From: a virus
DNA length: 64,000 nt
Reading direction: 5' to 3' (one strand)
IMG/VR virus record: IMGVR_UViG_3300042549_006197
Location: 1 to 64,000 of that record
Numbering within the stretch: position 1 is the stretch's first letter; each line of letters starts with the position of its first letter. The notes under the pieces were generated by a model. It saw only the letters and a list, made by a program, of their open reading frames with translations. It did not search any database and had not been told where the DNA came from. Positions 48,762-57,772 of this stretch are shown here, piece by piece. Made by a program: the position numbers and the translations under genes.

Positions 48762-48925
48762 TATACTACTATCCCATATTGTTCGCGTAAAATTTTTTTA
48801 TACGGAAGTTTTTGATCTTTAAGTTCTTTAACAAGTTTAAGTTTTTGATACAATGCCACATCACCTCCAAAAGCCATGGCATTAATAATCGTATTTAGTT
48901 CTTCATCGGTGATTGGTAAATCCAT
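48761..48925 (-). CDS. 54-residue hypothetical protein
   Basis: Frame from MDLPITDEELNTIINAMA, soluble and helical, ending YKKILREQYGIVV. TAATG junction with the following gene supports it. No family recognised. Confidence 0.55.
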   Translation of the reverse strand: MDLPITDEELNTIINAMAFGGDVALYQKLKLVKELKDQKLPYKKILREQYGIVV

Positions 48926-49540
48926 TTATAAAACTCTCAAATTTGCACTAATTGTAATTCTTGGGTCCTCGGTTTTTTGTACTAATACTCCATGAGGAAC
49001 ATATGACGGAAAAATTATTAGATCATCTTCTTTAACATTCAATTCATGACAGATGTGTACAATTGAATGATTTATATCATCACGATTATAAACATTTTTT
49101 ATTTTTTTATTGCAGGAATAATATGCATGATAATTTGTATAATTGTGAAATGTTATTTTTGGATGAGTATCATTAATTCTTAAAAAATAAACGAAACTAT
49201 ATATCGTTCTATCATTGCTAATATGATCATGATATTCTTGATTGTATCCGTTTAAATAATAATTATACCATATATCATGTATTTCATAATTATGGAAATT
49301 CAAATTTAATTGTTTAGAAAATTTTTCATATTCTCTTTTAAAAGATAAAATTATAGAAGAAAAATCAATATTATTGTTTTCTAATAAACTTGTATGAACT
49401 TTACACCCCCAATATGGGTGCAAATAATCTTTATTTTCTATAAAATTTTTTTGAATCTGATTAAAAATATCAGTTTTAATTGATTCTTCAAGGTTTAAAG
49501 AAGTTTTCCATATTTTAGATGGAAATAAATTTTGAATCAT
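48926..49540 (-). CDS. Putative 2OG-Fe(II) oxygenase
   Basis: 204 residues from ATG 49540, overlapping the gp43 stop as ATGA. Double-stranded beta-helix cues: YHDHISNDRTIYSFVYFLR (HDH), DDLIIFPSYVPHGVLVQ (distal His) and DPRITISANLRV (Arg). Aligns loosely with its neighbour at 48123-48761, suggesting a family expansion. AT-rich with many Asn and Tyr. Confidence 0.78.
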   Translation of the reverse strand: MIQNLFPSKIWKTSLNLEESIKTDIFNQIQKNFIENKDYLHPYWGCKVHTSLLENNNIDFSSIILSFKREYEKFSKQLNLNFHNYEIHDIWYNYYLNGYNQEYHDHISNDRTIYSFVYFLRINDTHPKITFHNYTNYHAYYSCNKKIKNVYNRDDINHSIVHICHELNVKEDDLIIFPSYVPHGVLVQKTEDPRITISANLRVL

Positions 49541-52032
49541 GAGAAAAAAGAATCTAAATTCACAGTTTTTTCCACATTCCAACCAATCGCATCTAGGATT
49601 GATTTCAGTGGTTCAAGAAATGCTTTCTCAAATTGTAGGTCATGATCCACATATTTGTCAAGACCCAGTTCTTTGGGAAAGTCTTGAATAAAAGAAATAA
49701 TATTTTCTTGAATAGTATTCGGTTTTTTCAAATATACAAACTTAATCTTTTCACCATTTCCAATCAAAGAATACTTATTCGTAAGTTTTTTCTGTTTGAC
49801 ATAATGATTGAACAGTAAAGCTCCACGCACATGAATGGGTGTACCCTTACTATAAATTTCTGATGAAGAATGATATTTTTGAACATCAGATGCTGTTCTT
49901 GGGAAGGCAATATCTTCTGGGCGAAGCGATCTAAACTGTTCACGACACTTATCAATAAAATTAATCACATCATCTTCACTACCAGTCATCATGATCTTAA
50001 GAGCATCTTTAATCATTTTACGACAAGGTGCTGGTGTAGATGATTTGACTGCTTCTATTCCCATGATCTTAAGTTTGGGTTCAGAATATGCAACACCTTC
50101 ACTGTTCCACACATTCAGAATGTAGCGTTTCTTTGCAGTCCAGATTCCACGATCTGCAATATTCTCACGCTTCATCTGCATCTTCTGATCGTATGCATTC
50201 ACATAGTCAGCCAATTCTTGGTAAGAACCTTCAATATACTTTTCAAGTTCCATTTCACAGACCTTATCAAGGAATGAAACAATGCTCTCAGTAGTTTTCT
50301 CTCTTGACTTGAATACACATTCAACCAAAGGACCCATATTAAGGTATATAGAATCAGTATCTGAAGCAATAACGTAATCAACATCATTTGTCTTTAGAAT
50401 TTTATTGAGATAAGAATTCATCTTTCCTTCAATCCAGCGGATACTGACTTGTCCAGAAAGAGTAATTGCCTCGGCATTGGCTAATTTATAGTAGCGGAAA
50501 TACTGATTACCGATAGCACCATAAGCAGAGTTAAGAGAAATCTTTTTTGCCATCTGGATGTTGTTGCATCTTGCAATTTCCTTTTCCAGTTCTTTCGTCG
50601 GAGTTTTTTCATACTTCTTTTTTGCCTCAATCATTTTCTTTTTGAAAATGACTCGTTCATTATACATCTTCTCCATGAGTTCTGGCAGGAACCCACGAAC
50701 ATCCTTACGGAACATTGCTCCGTTAGCACAAACTGCTTGATCTTTATAGAGTTCAAAATTAATTTCTTGATTTAAGATCCTTTCAACATTTGCAGTGGGA
50801 TGTCTTTCGTCCAGGAGGGTTTCTGGCGAAATGTTGTACTGCATAATAAGATGGGGATAAAGAGAATTAAGGTCAAAGTTGACCACCCAATCATATACCC
50901 CAGGATTCGGTTCCTTAACATATGCTCCCGCATACTTAGTGTCCTTTGCTGTACGTTCTTTAGGCGGAATTACAATATTCCTCTTCTTTAGATAGTTATA
51001 AATGATGTTATCCCACATGCGAACTTGATAGAAAACGTCACCAAAGTTTACCTTTGCATCGAAAGCCATGGTGAGAGCAAGTTCAATCAGTTTCATCTTG
51101 TCTTCCAGACGGTCAACAAGTTCCACGTCAACAATATTGTACTCTACAAACTTCTGCCAACCTTTGCTGTAGAAGTCTTTAAACGTATCAAACTCTGAGT
51201 GATCCAGTTTTTTCTGACCAAGTTCAACTTCGGCAATGTGATCTAGGCGATATGATTCTTGAGCTTTATAAGTGAACTTTTTATAGAGATCCAAATAATC
51301 AAGTTGAGTAATACCACCGACATCAAAATAAATCTGCTTTCTACCGCTTACATAAATTTCATTTTCCGTATTCAATCCCCAGGGGGACATACGTTTCATT
51401 TGCTTTTCACCCAAAACTCTATTGAGTCTACGGCAAATGTATGGAATATCATAAAGTTGTACGTTCCATCCAGTAATCACATCTGGATGATTATTGTCCC
51501 ACCATTCAATAAAAGTTTGTAGTAGATTATACTCATCACCACATTGATGGTAAGTGACATTATCTTGTTTATTTTTAAACGGATTCGTACCCCAGGTAAT
51601 AATCTTTTTTGTATTATAATCCTGAATCGTGATCAGAAGAATTTGTTCCGAGGCCGACTCTACATTTGGAAACCCGTTTTCGGATGCAACCTCAATATCC
51701 AAACTGTACAAACGAATTTTAGAAATATCAAACTTAATTTCGTCTTCTGGATATTTTTCAGAAATATATTGGGAAACGTATCTATCATTTCCATAGATAC
51801 GAAACCCGTCCACACCCTCATACTTTTTGTAGAACTCTCTACAATCTCTTACAAATCCGGGTTGAATCGGTTCAACACTTTCTCCCTCAAGAGTTTTATA
51901 CTTAGATTCTTTTTTTGTTGGAATAAAAAGAGTTGGAGTATATTCCTCCTTAAACATTACATAATTTCCATTATCATATGCACGAACTAAAAACTGATTT
52001 CCAATTAATTGTACGTTGGTGTAAAATTTCAT
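49537..52032 (-). CDS. 43: Family B DNA polymerase (gp43)
   Basis: Replicative polymerase with 3'-5' proofreading, 831 residues. Exo I LDIEVASENG (Asp112, Glu114), Exo II GWNVQLYD (188-195), Exo III YNIVDVELV (298-306). Polymerase motif A FDLNSLYPHLI (Asp387), motif B KKISLNSAYGAIGN, motif C ASDTDSIYL. Ends in the sliding-clamp-binding-type tail NLDSFFS. Continuous, no intein or intron. Confidence 0.98.
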   Translation of the reverse strand: MKFYTNVQLIGNQFLVRAYDNGNYVMFKEEYTPTLFIPTKKESKYKTLEGESVEPIQPGFVRDCREFYKKYEGVDGFRIYGNDRYVSQYISEKYPEDEIKFDISKIRLYSLDIEVASENGFPNVESASEQILLITIQDYNTKKIITWGTNPFKNKQDNVTYHQCGDEYNLLQTFIEWWDNNHPDVITGWNVQLYDIPYICRRLNRVLGEKQMKRMSPWGLNTENEIYVSGRKQIYFDVGGITQLDYLDLYKKFTYKAQESYRLDHIAEVELGQKKLDHSEFDTFKDFYSKGWQKFVEYNIVDVELVDRLEDKMKLIELALTMAFDAKVNFGDVFYQVRMWDNIIYNYLKKRNIVIPPKERTAKDTKYAGAYVKEPNPGVYDWVVNFDLNSLYPHLIMQYNISPETLLDERHPTANVERILNQEINFELYKDQAVCANGAMFRKDVRGFLPELMEKMYNERVIFKKKMIEAKKKYEKTPTKELEKEIARCNNIQMAKKISLNSAYGAIGNQYFRYYKLANAEAITLSGQVSIRWIEGKMNSYLNKILKTNDVDYVIASDTDSIYLNMGPLVECVFKSREKTTESIVSFLDKVCEMELEKYIEGSYQELADYVNAYDQKMQMKRENIADRGIWTAKKRYILNVWNSEGVAYSEPKLKIMGIEAVKSSTPAPCRKMIKDALKIMMTGSEDDVINFIDKCREQFRSLRPEDIAFPRTASDVQKYHSSSEIYSKGTPIHVRGALLFNHYVKQKKLTNKYSLIGNGEKIKFVYLKKPNTIQENIISFIQDFPKELGLDKYVDHDLQFEKAFLEPLKSILDAIGWNVEKTVNLDSFFS

Positions 52033-52274
52033 TTAGTCAGTTGCTCGTATTTTTCAAGAAGTGATGGTTTGGGATCAGTAATTGTAATAATTTTATCAGA
52101 GTGAATCATAAAGACATTTTGATTTGTCACCTCAAATAACCAAGGTTCCAAATTTCCATCCTTTACAACAAAAGGATTTGTCAATTTACAATCAGGTTCT
52201 CCCATTTCAGAACCAACTTCTTCTATTTGTGTGATCAAAATTTGATCATCAGATAAAACTAACAACTTAATCAT
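52029..52274 (-). CDS. Conserved small protein upstream of gp43
   Basis: 81 residues from MIKLLVLSDDQILITQIEEV. ATG 52274 is chosen because TTGGAG precedes it, while an ATG at 52292 would lie upstream of the predicted RNA start. Contains GEPDCKLTNPFVV and a beta-rich, Lsm/Sm-like pattern. First gene of the gp43 operon; may regulate translation, but this is unproven. Confidence 0.65.
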   Translation of the reverse strand: MIKLLVLSDDQILITQIEEVGSEMGEPDCKLTNPFVVKDGNLEPWLFEVTNQNVFMIHSDKIITITDPKPSLLEKYEQLTK

Positions 52275-52294
52275 AGCATTTCTCCAATGCATCT

Positions 52295-52323
52295 ATTCTA
52301 CCAATAAAAAAGAGGGGAGTCAA
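52295..52323 (-). promoter_or_regulatory. sigma70-type promoter of the gp43 operon
   Basis: TTGACT (52323-52318), 17 bases, TAGAAT (52300-52295). The -35 is inside the hsp20 terminator stem. Confidence 0.8.
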
Positions 52324-52347
52324 CTGGATTGTGCCAGTTTCCCCTCT
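52305..52347 (-). terminator. Terminator of hsp20, fused to the gp43 promoter
   Basis: AGAGGGG/CCCCTCT stem extended by an inner AACTGG/CCAGTT pair and closed by a short loop (52311-52347), followed by TTTTTT on the minus strand. Confidence 0.85.
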
Positions 52348-52370
52348 GCGCCGACGATATTCAATTCTAT

Positions 52371-52802
52371 TTAGATATAATCTTTTCGTTGATGATGTTG
52401 AGGAACAATTTTTTTCAATTCAATTGAAAGAAGTCCGTCTTCAAATTTAACTTCTTTGACTTCCGTATCATCTGCAATTGTCCATGCTCTCTGGAAACTT
52501 CTTTGAGCCACTCCTCTATGGATGTAGTTTGACTCGGAAGATTTATCTTCCTTTTGCCCTTCGACAAAAAGTTTTCCATACTCGGTGTACACATGAACTT
52601 CCTCCTTTTTAAATCCTGCAAGTGCAAGTTCTAAGCGAGATTCTACATTACTTACTTGAACAAGATTGTATGGAGGATAATTTGAATTGGATTCAAAGTT
52701 AAACAGACGATCAAGGTATTCGTCCATACCAATACTATTGCGAGTAATCTTATCCATCAATGCAGGAAGATCCGCAGCAGTATAACGTGTAAGGTTAGTC
52801 AT
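52371..52802 (-). CDS. hsp20: Small heat-shock protein (Hsp20 / alpha-crystallin)
   Basis: ATP-independent chaperone, 143 residues from ATG 52802 behind AAGGAGC. The alpha-crystallin domain spans about 40-130 (SRLELALAGFKKEEVHVYTE, GKLFVEGQKED, YIHRGVAQRSFQRAW) with the end motif DGLLSIELKK. Common in T4-like cyanophages; likely assists virion assembly. The terminator after it contains the gp43 promoter. Confidence 0.95.
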   Translation of the reverse strand: MTNLTRYTAADLPALMDKITRNSIGMDEYLDRLFNFESNSNYPPYNLVQVSNVESRLELALAGFKKEEVHVYTEYGKLFVEGQKEDKSSESNYIHRGVAQRSFQRAWTIADDTEVKEVKFEDGLLSIELKKIVPQHHQRKDYI

Positions 52803-52878
52803 TATGGTAGCTCCTTTAAAAGCGAGTTTGTGTTTTGTGGACCCTTGCGGCATCCACTACTAATTATACAAGAAATAT

Positions 52879-52904
52879 AAAAAAAAGGGAGTGTTGAACT
52901 CCCT
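52879..52904 (-). terminator. Terminator between regA and hsp20
   Basis: AGGGAGT/ACTCCCT with a five-base loop and eight T on the minus strand. A TATAAT (52868-52863) just beyond may belong to an hsp20 promoter whose -35 is weak. Confidence 0.82.
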
Positions 52905-52910
52905 ACAAAA

Positions 52911-53354
52911 TCATTCGGTTTCTTCAACTGATGATTTTTTCTTTCCAATATTATATTTCTGCTCCAGGATCCACTCACCTTTATCTCTGTGAGCAATTAC
53001 TTTAATTTGATTCAAAGGAGCAATATCTTGAACCAGATCTTCGTTAACAATAGTGATTAATCCCCAATCACCAAGTAAACGAACAATTCTATTGCGGCGC
53101 TGAACATCGTTTACAGTAAGATTTGCATACTTGCCATCAAGGGCAAATAATTCCTTAAAGTGAACAATATAATACTTACCTTGTTTATGTAAAATGTGAC
53201 AACTTTGATAGAGTTTTTTCTCTTTTCTTGATGCCACTCCGATACGAGTCAAAGTTTCACGTACCTTTAGAAAATCGTCAGGTTCATTTAAAAGGACTTC
53301 TACCATCATATGAGGAGCCCAATTTACCTGAGGTTCAGTTGTTTGGTTTACCAT
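52911..53354 (-). CDS. regA: RegA translational repressor
   Basis: RNA-binding protein that blocks ribosome access to early mRNAs, 147 residues from ATG 53354 (20-base overlap with gp62). It follows T4 RegA closely: DDFLKVRETLTRIGVAS, LYQSCHILHKQGKYYIVHFKE (split around residue 60) and LLGDWGLITIV. The longer N- and C-terminal tails differ from T4 (122 residues). Confidence 0.95.
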   Translation of the reverse strand: MVNQTTEPQVNWAPHMMVEVLLNEPDDFLKVRETLTRIGVASRKEKKLYQSCHILHKQGKYYIVHFKELFALDGKYANLTVNDVQRRNRIVRLLGDWGLITIVNEDLVQDIAPLNQIKVIAHRDKGEWILEQKYNIGKKKSSVEETE

Positions 53355-53718
53355 TGTTTCCACCAGTTTCAAGTCGTTTTTTTATGAAGTCGATTTGTTG
53401 TTTAGATAAAATCCTCAAAGCTTGAGATGCTTTTTCATTACTATAACCATAGTACTGCTTAATGCATTCTAAATCTTTGATATTATCTTTTCGGATCCAA
53501 GGAGAGAATCTCTTTTTTTTCCTTAGACTATTTAGATAAAAGGAATATTGTAGATTTTTATCGAGATGATGATTCATGTTCATTTCATTTGCAAACATGA
53601 TGCAATCAATATGTCCAGATAAACATCTATTGATAATATATGGTGGATAAGATTTTATCTCTTCAGATAAATCTTCTTTTGTAAAGTTAATTGAATTTAA
53701 CCAGTCTTTGAGTTCCAT
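53335..53718 (-). CDS. 62: Clamp-loader small subunit (gp62)
   Basis: Partner of gp44 in loading the gp45 clamp, 127 residues. Recognised from order (gp44 ... gp62, RegA, gp43) and from SLRKKKRFSPWIRKD, IKQYYGYSNEKASQALRIL. Shorter than T4 gp62 (187), as in other cyanophages. Start overlaps the previous stop. Confidence 0.88.
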   Translation of the reverse strand: MELKDWLNSINFTKEDLSEEIKSYPPYIINRCLSGHIDCIMFANEMNMNHHLDKNLQYSFYLNSLRKKKRFSPWIRKDNIKDLECIKQYYGYSNEKASQALRILSKQQIDFIKKRLETGGNNGKPNN

Positions 53719-54833
53719 TATCTAATAATTTGAATTTCATCATCATCTGTCCAGAGTTCGACCTTAGTTCTGAATCGGTTTTCTTCCTTTAATTTTTTAT
53801 ATCGTTTTACTGCTTTCTTCTTCCACCAAGAAATAATATTTTCTACATAAAACTTATCCCAATTTAAACCACGAAGAAGTTCTTTCTGTTCGCCAAGAAT
53901 TACTTCCCTAACATTTGAATAACCATAATCGCAGATATAAAATCTTTTCTTTTGAGTTAATGCAAATGCGGCGCCAATTACAGAATTAAATTCAGCAAGT
54001 TTTTGTTTATCTTGAAGTGAATTGCGAATAATGGAAATCATCTTTGTCTGGCGCTTCATCTTTTTGGATGAAGCTTTGTTATCCGTCAATGGAGTATTAT
54101 TATTCAATAAAGTAAATCTGTCATGCAACTTATGGAATACCTCATCATGAAGAAGCGGAAGAAATTTACTTTCTGTCAATCCTTTGTACCGCATAAAAGG
54201 TTTTAGACCATCATACTGAGATGCATCTGTTGTGGATCCATAAAGAGATGTAGTTTCAAACAGAGCAATATCCTTTTCAAATATTTCATTTAGAGACTCT
54301 CTTGCAAGATGCGAGCAACAAAGAAGAGCAAGAAGTTTACCACCAAGATAGTTGTATCCAAAAGGTTGTGATGGAACAATTACAAATCCCATGGCTGCAT
54401 GTCTATTAAAGATAGTAAGATCTGGTGACTTGCCCAACCATTCATTTCTGGGTTTTGAATTGATTGTGGGTGAACCGAAACGAATAAATCCAAGAACTTT
54501 TTTGGTGTTCTTTTCAAACACCATCCAACGCAATTCGCGTCCAGGAATGTTTGATTCATTATTATGTGAAGAAACTGCTCTCAGAAGATTGACATAATGT
54601 TCTTGAGGAACAGAATTTTGAAATCTAGTTCCAACAAACTTAATATCAAAATCCATTTCTTCTGGATGAATATCTTCATTAAAAAATTCGTCATGCAATG
54701 ATACAAGAGAACTTGTAGATGCAATCACTTCTCTTTTCACAAATCTCAAATAGTCTTCAATGTTAGACATATGAGAAAAATATTCAATAAATTCATTTGC
54801 AGCCCAAACTGCATCACTTTCACTAATAATCAT
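53718..54833 (-). CDS. DruA / DUF4338-like protein
   Basis: 371 residues. Central segment matches the Druantia DruA-type (DUF4338) family: IPGRELRWMVFEKNTKKVLG, FIRFGSPTINSKPRNEWLGK and FVIVPSQPFGYNYLGGKLLA with LLCCSHLAR. DruA-like proteins are predicted acyltransferase/recombinase-type and occur in a bacterial defence system; here it sits between clamp-loader genes, so it likely has a phage DNA-metabolism role. Biochemical function is unknown. Confidence 0.75.
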   Translation of the reverse strand: MIISESDAVWAANEFIEYFSHMSNIEDYLRFVKREVIASTSSLVSLHDEFFNEDIHPEEMDFDIKFVGTRFQNSVPQEHYVNLLRAVSSHNNESNIPGRELRWMVFEKNTKKVLGFIRFGSPTINSKPRNEWLGKSPDLTIFNRHAAMGFVIVPSQPFGYNYLGGKLLALLCCSHLARESLNEIFEKDIALFETTSLYGSTTDASQYDGLKPFMRYKGLTESKFLPLLHDEVFHKLHDRFTLLNNNTPLTDNKASSKKMKRQTKMISIIRNSLQDKQKLAEFNSVIGAAFALTQKKRFYICDYGYSNVREVILGEQKELLRGLNWDKFYVENIISWWKKKAVKRYKKLKEENRFRTKVELWTDDDEIQIIR

Positions 54834-55375
54834 TTTGAATACATTGGAATACTAATGCTCAATCTGTCAGAAAGTGGTTCAAACAAATGAAATTGCAAGG
54901 AAGGAATAAAAATTGAATTTCCTGGTTCAAGAATATACAACTCTTTAATGGTTACGTTTGCATCAGGAAATACTCCGGCACAATCCGAAAATTCATTATA
55001 AACAGTAACTTTTGATTTACCAATACACTGGACAATTAAATTATCTGGATTATCGGCATGAATAGAAAAAGATCGACTCCCAAATTTTCCCATGTAAATA
55101 TGAGATTGTGCATTAACATTATTATTATTTTCTACTTCTTCGATTACTTTTCTAACTTCAGGAGTTACACAACTTCCATGTACAATAAAGGAATAACATT
55201 CTTCCCACAAATTTTTTAAAACAGCCATATCATAACGTTTTTCCCAAGGAGTTTGCATGATATAAATGCTTGGGGAAATTCTCTGTCCCGTTTCTGGATG
55301 AAGTATTTCTACAACATCGTCAGTAACATAAGTTGTTTCAATAAAATACCAAATTTGTTCAAATGTGATGATCAT
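54830..55375 (-). CDS. Cupin-like protein
   Basis: 181 residues. FSIHADNPDNLIVQCIGKSK, LEPGNSIFIPSLQFHLFEPL and RLSISIPMYSK resemble a JmjC/cupin barrel with His-x-Asp and distal His, as in 2OG oxygenases; the ligand set (HAD...H) is plausible. Sits between gp44 and the DruA-like gene with ATGA overlaps. Function unknown. Confidence 0.65.
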   Translation of the reverse strand: MIITFEQIWYFIETTYVTDDVVEILHPETGQRISPSIYIMQTPWEKRYDMAVLKNLWEECYSFIVHGSCVTPEVRKVIEEVENNNNVNAQSHIYMGKFGSRSFSIHADNPDNLIVQCIGKSKVTVYNEFSDCAGVFPDANVTIKELYILEPGNSIFIPSLQFHLFEPLSDRLSISIPMYSK

Positions 55376-56316
55376 TTAAATTCACACTCCACCATAATTT
55401 CAGTTAATGCTGCAAGAAGATTAATCTCTTGATCTGCTACGAAAGCAATCTGATATTGGTATTTAGCTATAATCAAAACAGCAGCAGGAATAGAACTAGG
55501 AACAAGAAACTCATAAGATGAGTCATAAATGCGGCGAAGCAAATCAGAAGAATCGTTGTCCAAATTATTGACCACCCATTTACGGACTTCGGGAAAATTT
55601 TTCTCTTTAAGATTCTTAATAAGTTCATTGACGGAAACATCAGAAAAAGATGCAAGAATTGCTGAGTCTATTTTACCATTAGATGCATATCTTTGACACT
55701 CATTCAATACGCGGCGCCAATCTGGAAAGTGTTTATTGATCAGTTCAATCAAAACTTTCTGATCAAATTCTACACCTTCGGTTTGAAGGATTTCTTGAAG
55801 GCGGTTATAAAAACCTGCAGCAAGTTTGGCTTTGTCTTTTCCTTTAATTCCAAATTCAACGACTGCACATCGGGAGTGAAGTGGTTCGATGATTTTGTTT
55901 TTGTAGTTGCAGGTGAAGATGAATCTGCAATTTTTACTAAATTCTTCAATAGATGCCCGTAAGAGGAGTTGAACATCCGAGGTTGTGTTATCTGCCTCAT
56001 CAATGATGATGACTTTGTGTTTAGCAGTTGACGAAAGCGATACGGTCGAAGCGAAGTTCTTCGCATTGTTTCTGACAGTATCGAGGAATCTACCTTCGTC
56101 GGATCCATTGATGACATAAAAATCTACTCCCAATTCATTACAGAGTGCTTTTGCAACTGTGGTCTTACCAATACCTGGAGGACCAGCAAGAAGCATATTT
56201 GGAATTTCACCTTTATTTAGAAAGTCGATAAAGGTTTTCTTAATACTTTCTGGGAGAATACACTCATCAATTGTTTTGGGTCGATACTTTTCAACCCAAA
56301 TAAAATCACCGTTCAT
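55372..56316 (-). CDS. 44: Clamp-loader large subunit (gp44)
   Basis: AAA+ ATPase that loads the gp45 sliding clamp, 314 residues. Walker A LAGPPGIGKTTVAKAL, Walker B VIIIDEADN, sensor I IFTCNYKNKI and the SRC arginine-finger motif PLHSRCAVVEF. Full length relative to T4 gp44 (319). Confidence 0.97.
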   Translation of the reverse strand: MNGDFIWVEKYRPKTIDECILPESIKKTFIDFLNKGEIPNMLLAGPPGIGKTTVAKALCNELGVDFYVINGSDEGRFLDTVRNNAKNFASTVSLSSTAKHKVIIIDEADNTTSDVQLLLRASIEEFSKNCRFIFTCNYKNKIIEPLHSRCAVVEFGIKGKDKAKLAAGFYNRLQEILQTEGVEFDQKVLIELINKHFPDWRRVLNECQRYASNGKIDSAILASFSDVSVNELIKNLKEKNFPEVRKWVVNNLDNDSSDLLRRIYDSSYEFLVPSSIPAAVLIIAKYQYQIAFVADQEINLLAALTEIMVECEFK

Positions 56317-56318
56317 AA

Positions 56319-56576
56319 TTAAAAAAAGAAAATTTCAATAAGCTTTGCTAGTTCTATGATAGCAAAGAAACTACGAATAGTCATCATGTCCCACATTCTC
56401 ACTTTATAAAAATATGGAAATGATAAAAGGTTTCCAAACAAGCGGAAATAAATTCCTAGTTGCACACTATTAAAAAGAATTACTGCATATCCAAAAATAA
56501 AGAATGCATTACCAACGATTCGCAACCAACTTAATCTTGGATACTGTGGGTGTATAAATTTATCAGTTGAACTCAT
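56319..56576 (-). CDS. Small multi-helix membrane protein (paralogue of 26241-26474)
   Basis: 85 residues from MSSTDKFIHPQYP. Three hydrophobic segments; the alignment with the 26241-26474 protein covers nearly all of that protein (LRIVGNAFFIFGY, KVRMWD, FFAIIELAKLI). Between replication genes here, so retained in the core region. Function unknown. Confidence 0.65.
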   Translation of the reverse strand: MSSTDKFIHPQYPRLSWLRIVGNAFFIFGYAVILFNSVQLGIYFRLFGNLLSFPYFYKVRMWDMMTIRSFFAIIELAKLIEIFFF

Positions 56577-56577
56577 T

Positions 56578-57087
56578 TTAGATCCATTCAGGTTTACGTT
56601 CAGGCATACGGAGATAATTAGTTGCAACCCAAGGTTTAGATGCAATATACATCTTATAAGCAGTAAAAGTGTCAATGCTAGTATCATATTTCCACTCTTC
56701 AGGCATCGCTCTTGCGAATGGTGTTACTTTAGTAAGTTTACCTTTAGGAAACAAATAGTATGCCTCTACAAGCGCATTTTGACATGCATGTATTTTATTA
56801 TAGCGCAAAGTGTATTCATCACACAAGTTCAATCCCCACTTAATAAGCCAATATGCATTATCAATAGATTGTGCTGCCCATTGTGTACATGGATGATTGC
56901 GAAACGCGCCTTTTACAGTTGAATACGGAGTGCCATCAGTTTTATGAATTTGTCCATAGTTATGATACCACTTGGATGCTACGATAGAAAGCATCTGACA
57001 GCACTCAAGTGGCATTTTAACAATGTGTTTGTCTGGAAGACAAATTGCACTTTCTGCAGGAAAAGGATTAGTTACAAAGATGTTCAT
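56578..57087 (-). CDS. Conserved hypothetical protein
   Basis: 169 residues. Contains CLPDKHIVKMPLECCQMLS, CTQWAAQSIDNAYWLIKWG and a C-terminal WVATNYLRMPERKPEWI. His, Cys and Trp are plentiful, and LPDKHIVKMPLE resembles enzymes that process DNA bases, but I cannot assign it. Overlaps gp45 by ATGA; conserved position between clamp and clamp loader suggests DNA metabolism. Confidence 0.65.
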   Translation of the reverse strand: MNIFVTNPFPAESAICLPDKHIVKMPLECCQMLSIVASKWYHNYGQIHKTDGTPYSTVKGAFRNHPCTQWAAQSIDNAYWLIKWGLNLCDEYTLRYNKIHACQNALVEAYYLFPKGKLTKVTPFARAMPEEWKYDTSIDTFTAYKMYIASKPWVATNYLRMPERKPEWI

Positions 57088-57749
57088 CCAAAAGTAGAAT
57101 CAGGTTCGAGAGCTACATAATAGCAGAGATCGTGATTGGTACTAGTAAAACGCGACAAAAGTTTAGAAGAGACAACCACTTCATATGAACCAGGAAGAAT
57201 CTTAATATTCTCAACTTTAAAGTTAAACACGAAATCGGAATTGGTTTCTCCAACTACAACAGAGAAATCATTGGAGGTGTCATTCTTCTTATCACGAACA
57301 ACTAGTTTGATTACGCCCGCTTCACCAATTGCAGAAAGATCTGGAAGTTGATACACAGCAGCTGCCTTCAGGAGTTTATCCAGTTCCTTAGTATCAAGAA
57401 CAAAACAAACATCTTCACTAGGAAGATTGATAGACTTGTCGGGAGGAACGACAATTACATTTGGATCTGCAAAGAAATATTTTGAGCGCGACTTACCTTC
57501 ACGAATCACAACGTAGTTCTCATTCTGAAAATCTAGTTCTGCACTTTGATGAAGTGACAGGCCATTCAGAAACTGGTTAAGATCATAGATACCAAAGTCT
57601 TTGGGAAATTCTTCTTCGATCGTTGCTTCTGCGAGGATATTTTTCATCACAGAAATAGTACGAAGTTGCTTACCTTCCTTAATCAGAATAGACTGATTGA
57701 TATTGGAAAAGTTTTTCAGAAGATTTACAGTTTTATCAGAGAGTTTCAT
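57084..57749 (-). CDS. 45: Sliding clamp (gp45)
   Basis: Trimeric processivity clamp, also the late-transcription activator in T4. 221 residues from MKLSDKTVNLLKNFSNINQS, matching the T4 start MKLSKDTTALLKNFATIN; an upstream in-frame ATG (57770) adds MKLKDKT, which looks like a short N-terminal duplication. Clamp strands such as DVCFVLDTKELDKLLKAA and VYQLPDLSAIGEAG follow. T4 gp45 is 228 residues. Confidence 0.94.
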   Translation of the reverse strand: MKLSDKTVNLLKNFSNINQSILIKEGKQLRTISVMKNILAEATIEEEFPKDFGIYDLNQFLNGLSLHQSAELDFQNENYVVIREGKSRSKYFFADPNVIVVPPDKSINLPSEDVCFVLDTKELDKLLKAAAVYQLPDLSAIGEAGVIKLVVRDKKNDTSNDFSVVVGETNSDFVFNFKVENIKILPGSYEVVVSSKLLSRFTSTNHDLCYYVALEPDSTFG

Positions 57750-57772
57750 AGTTTTGTCTTTCAGTTTCATAA

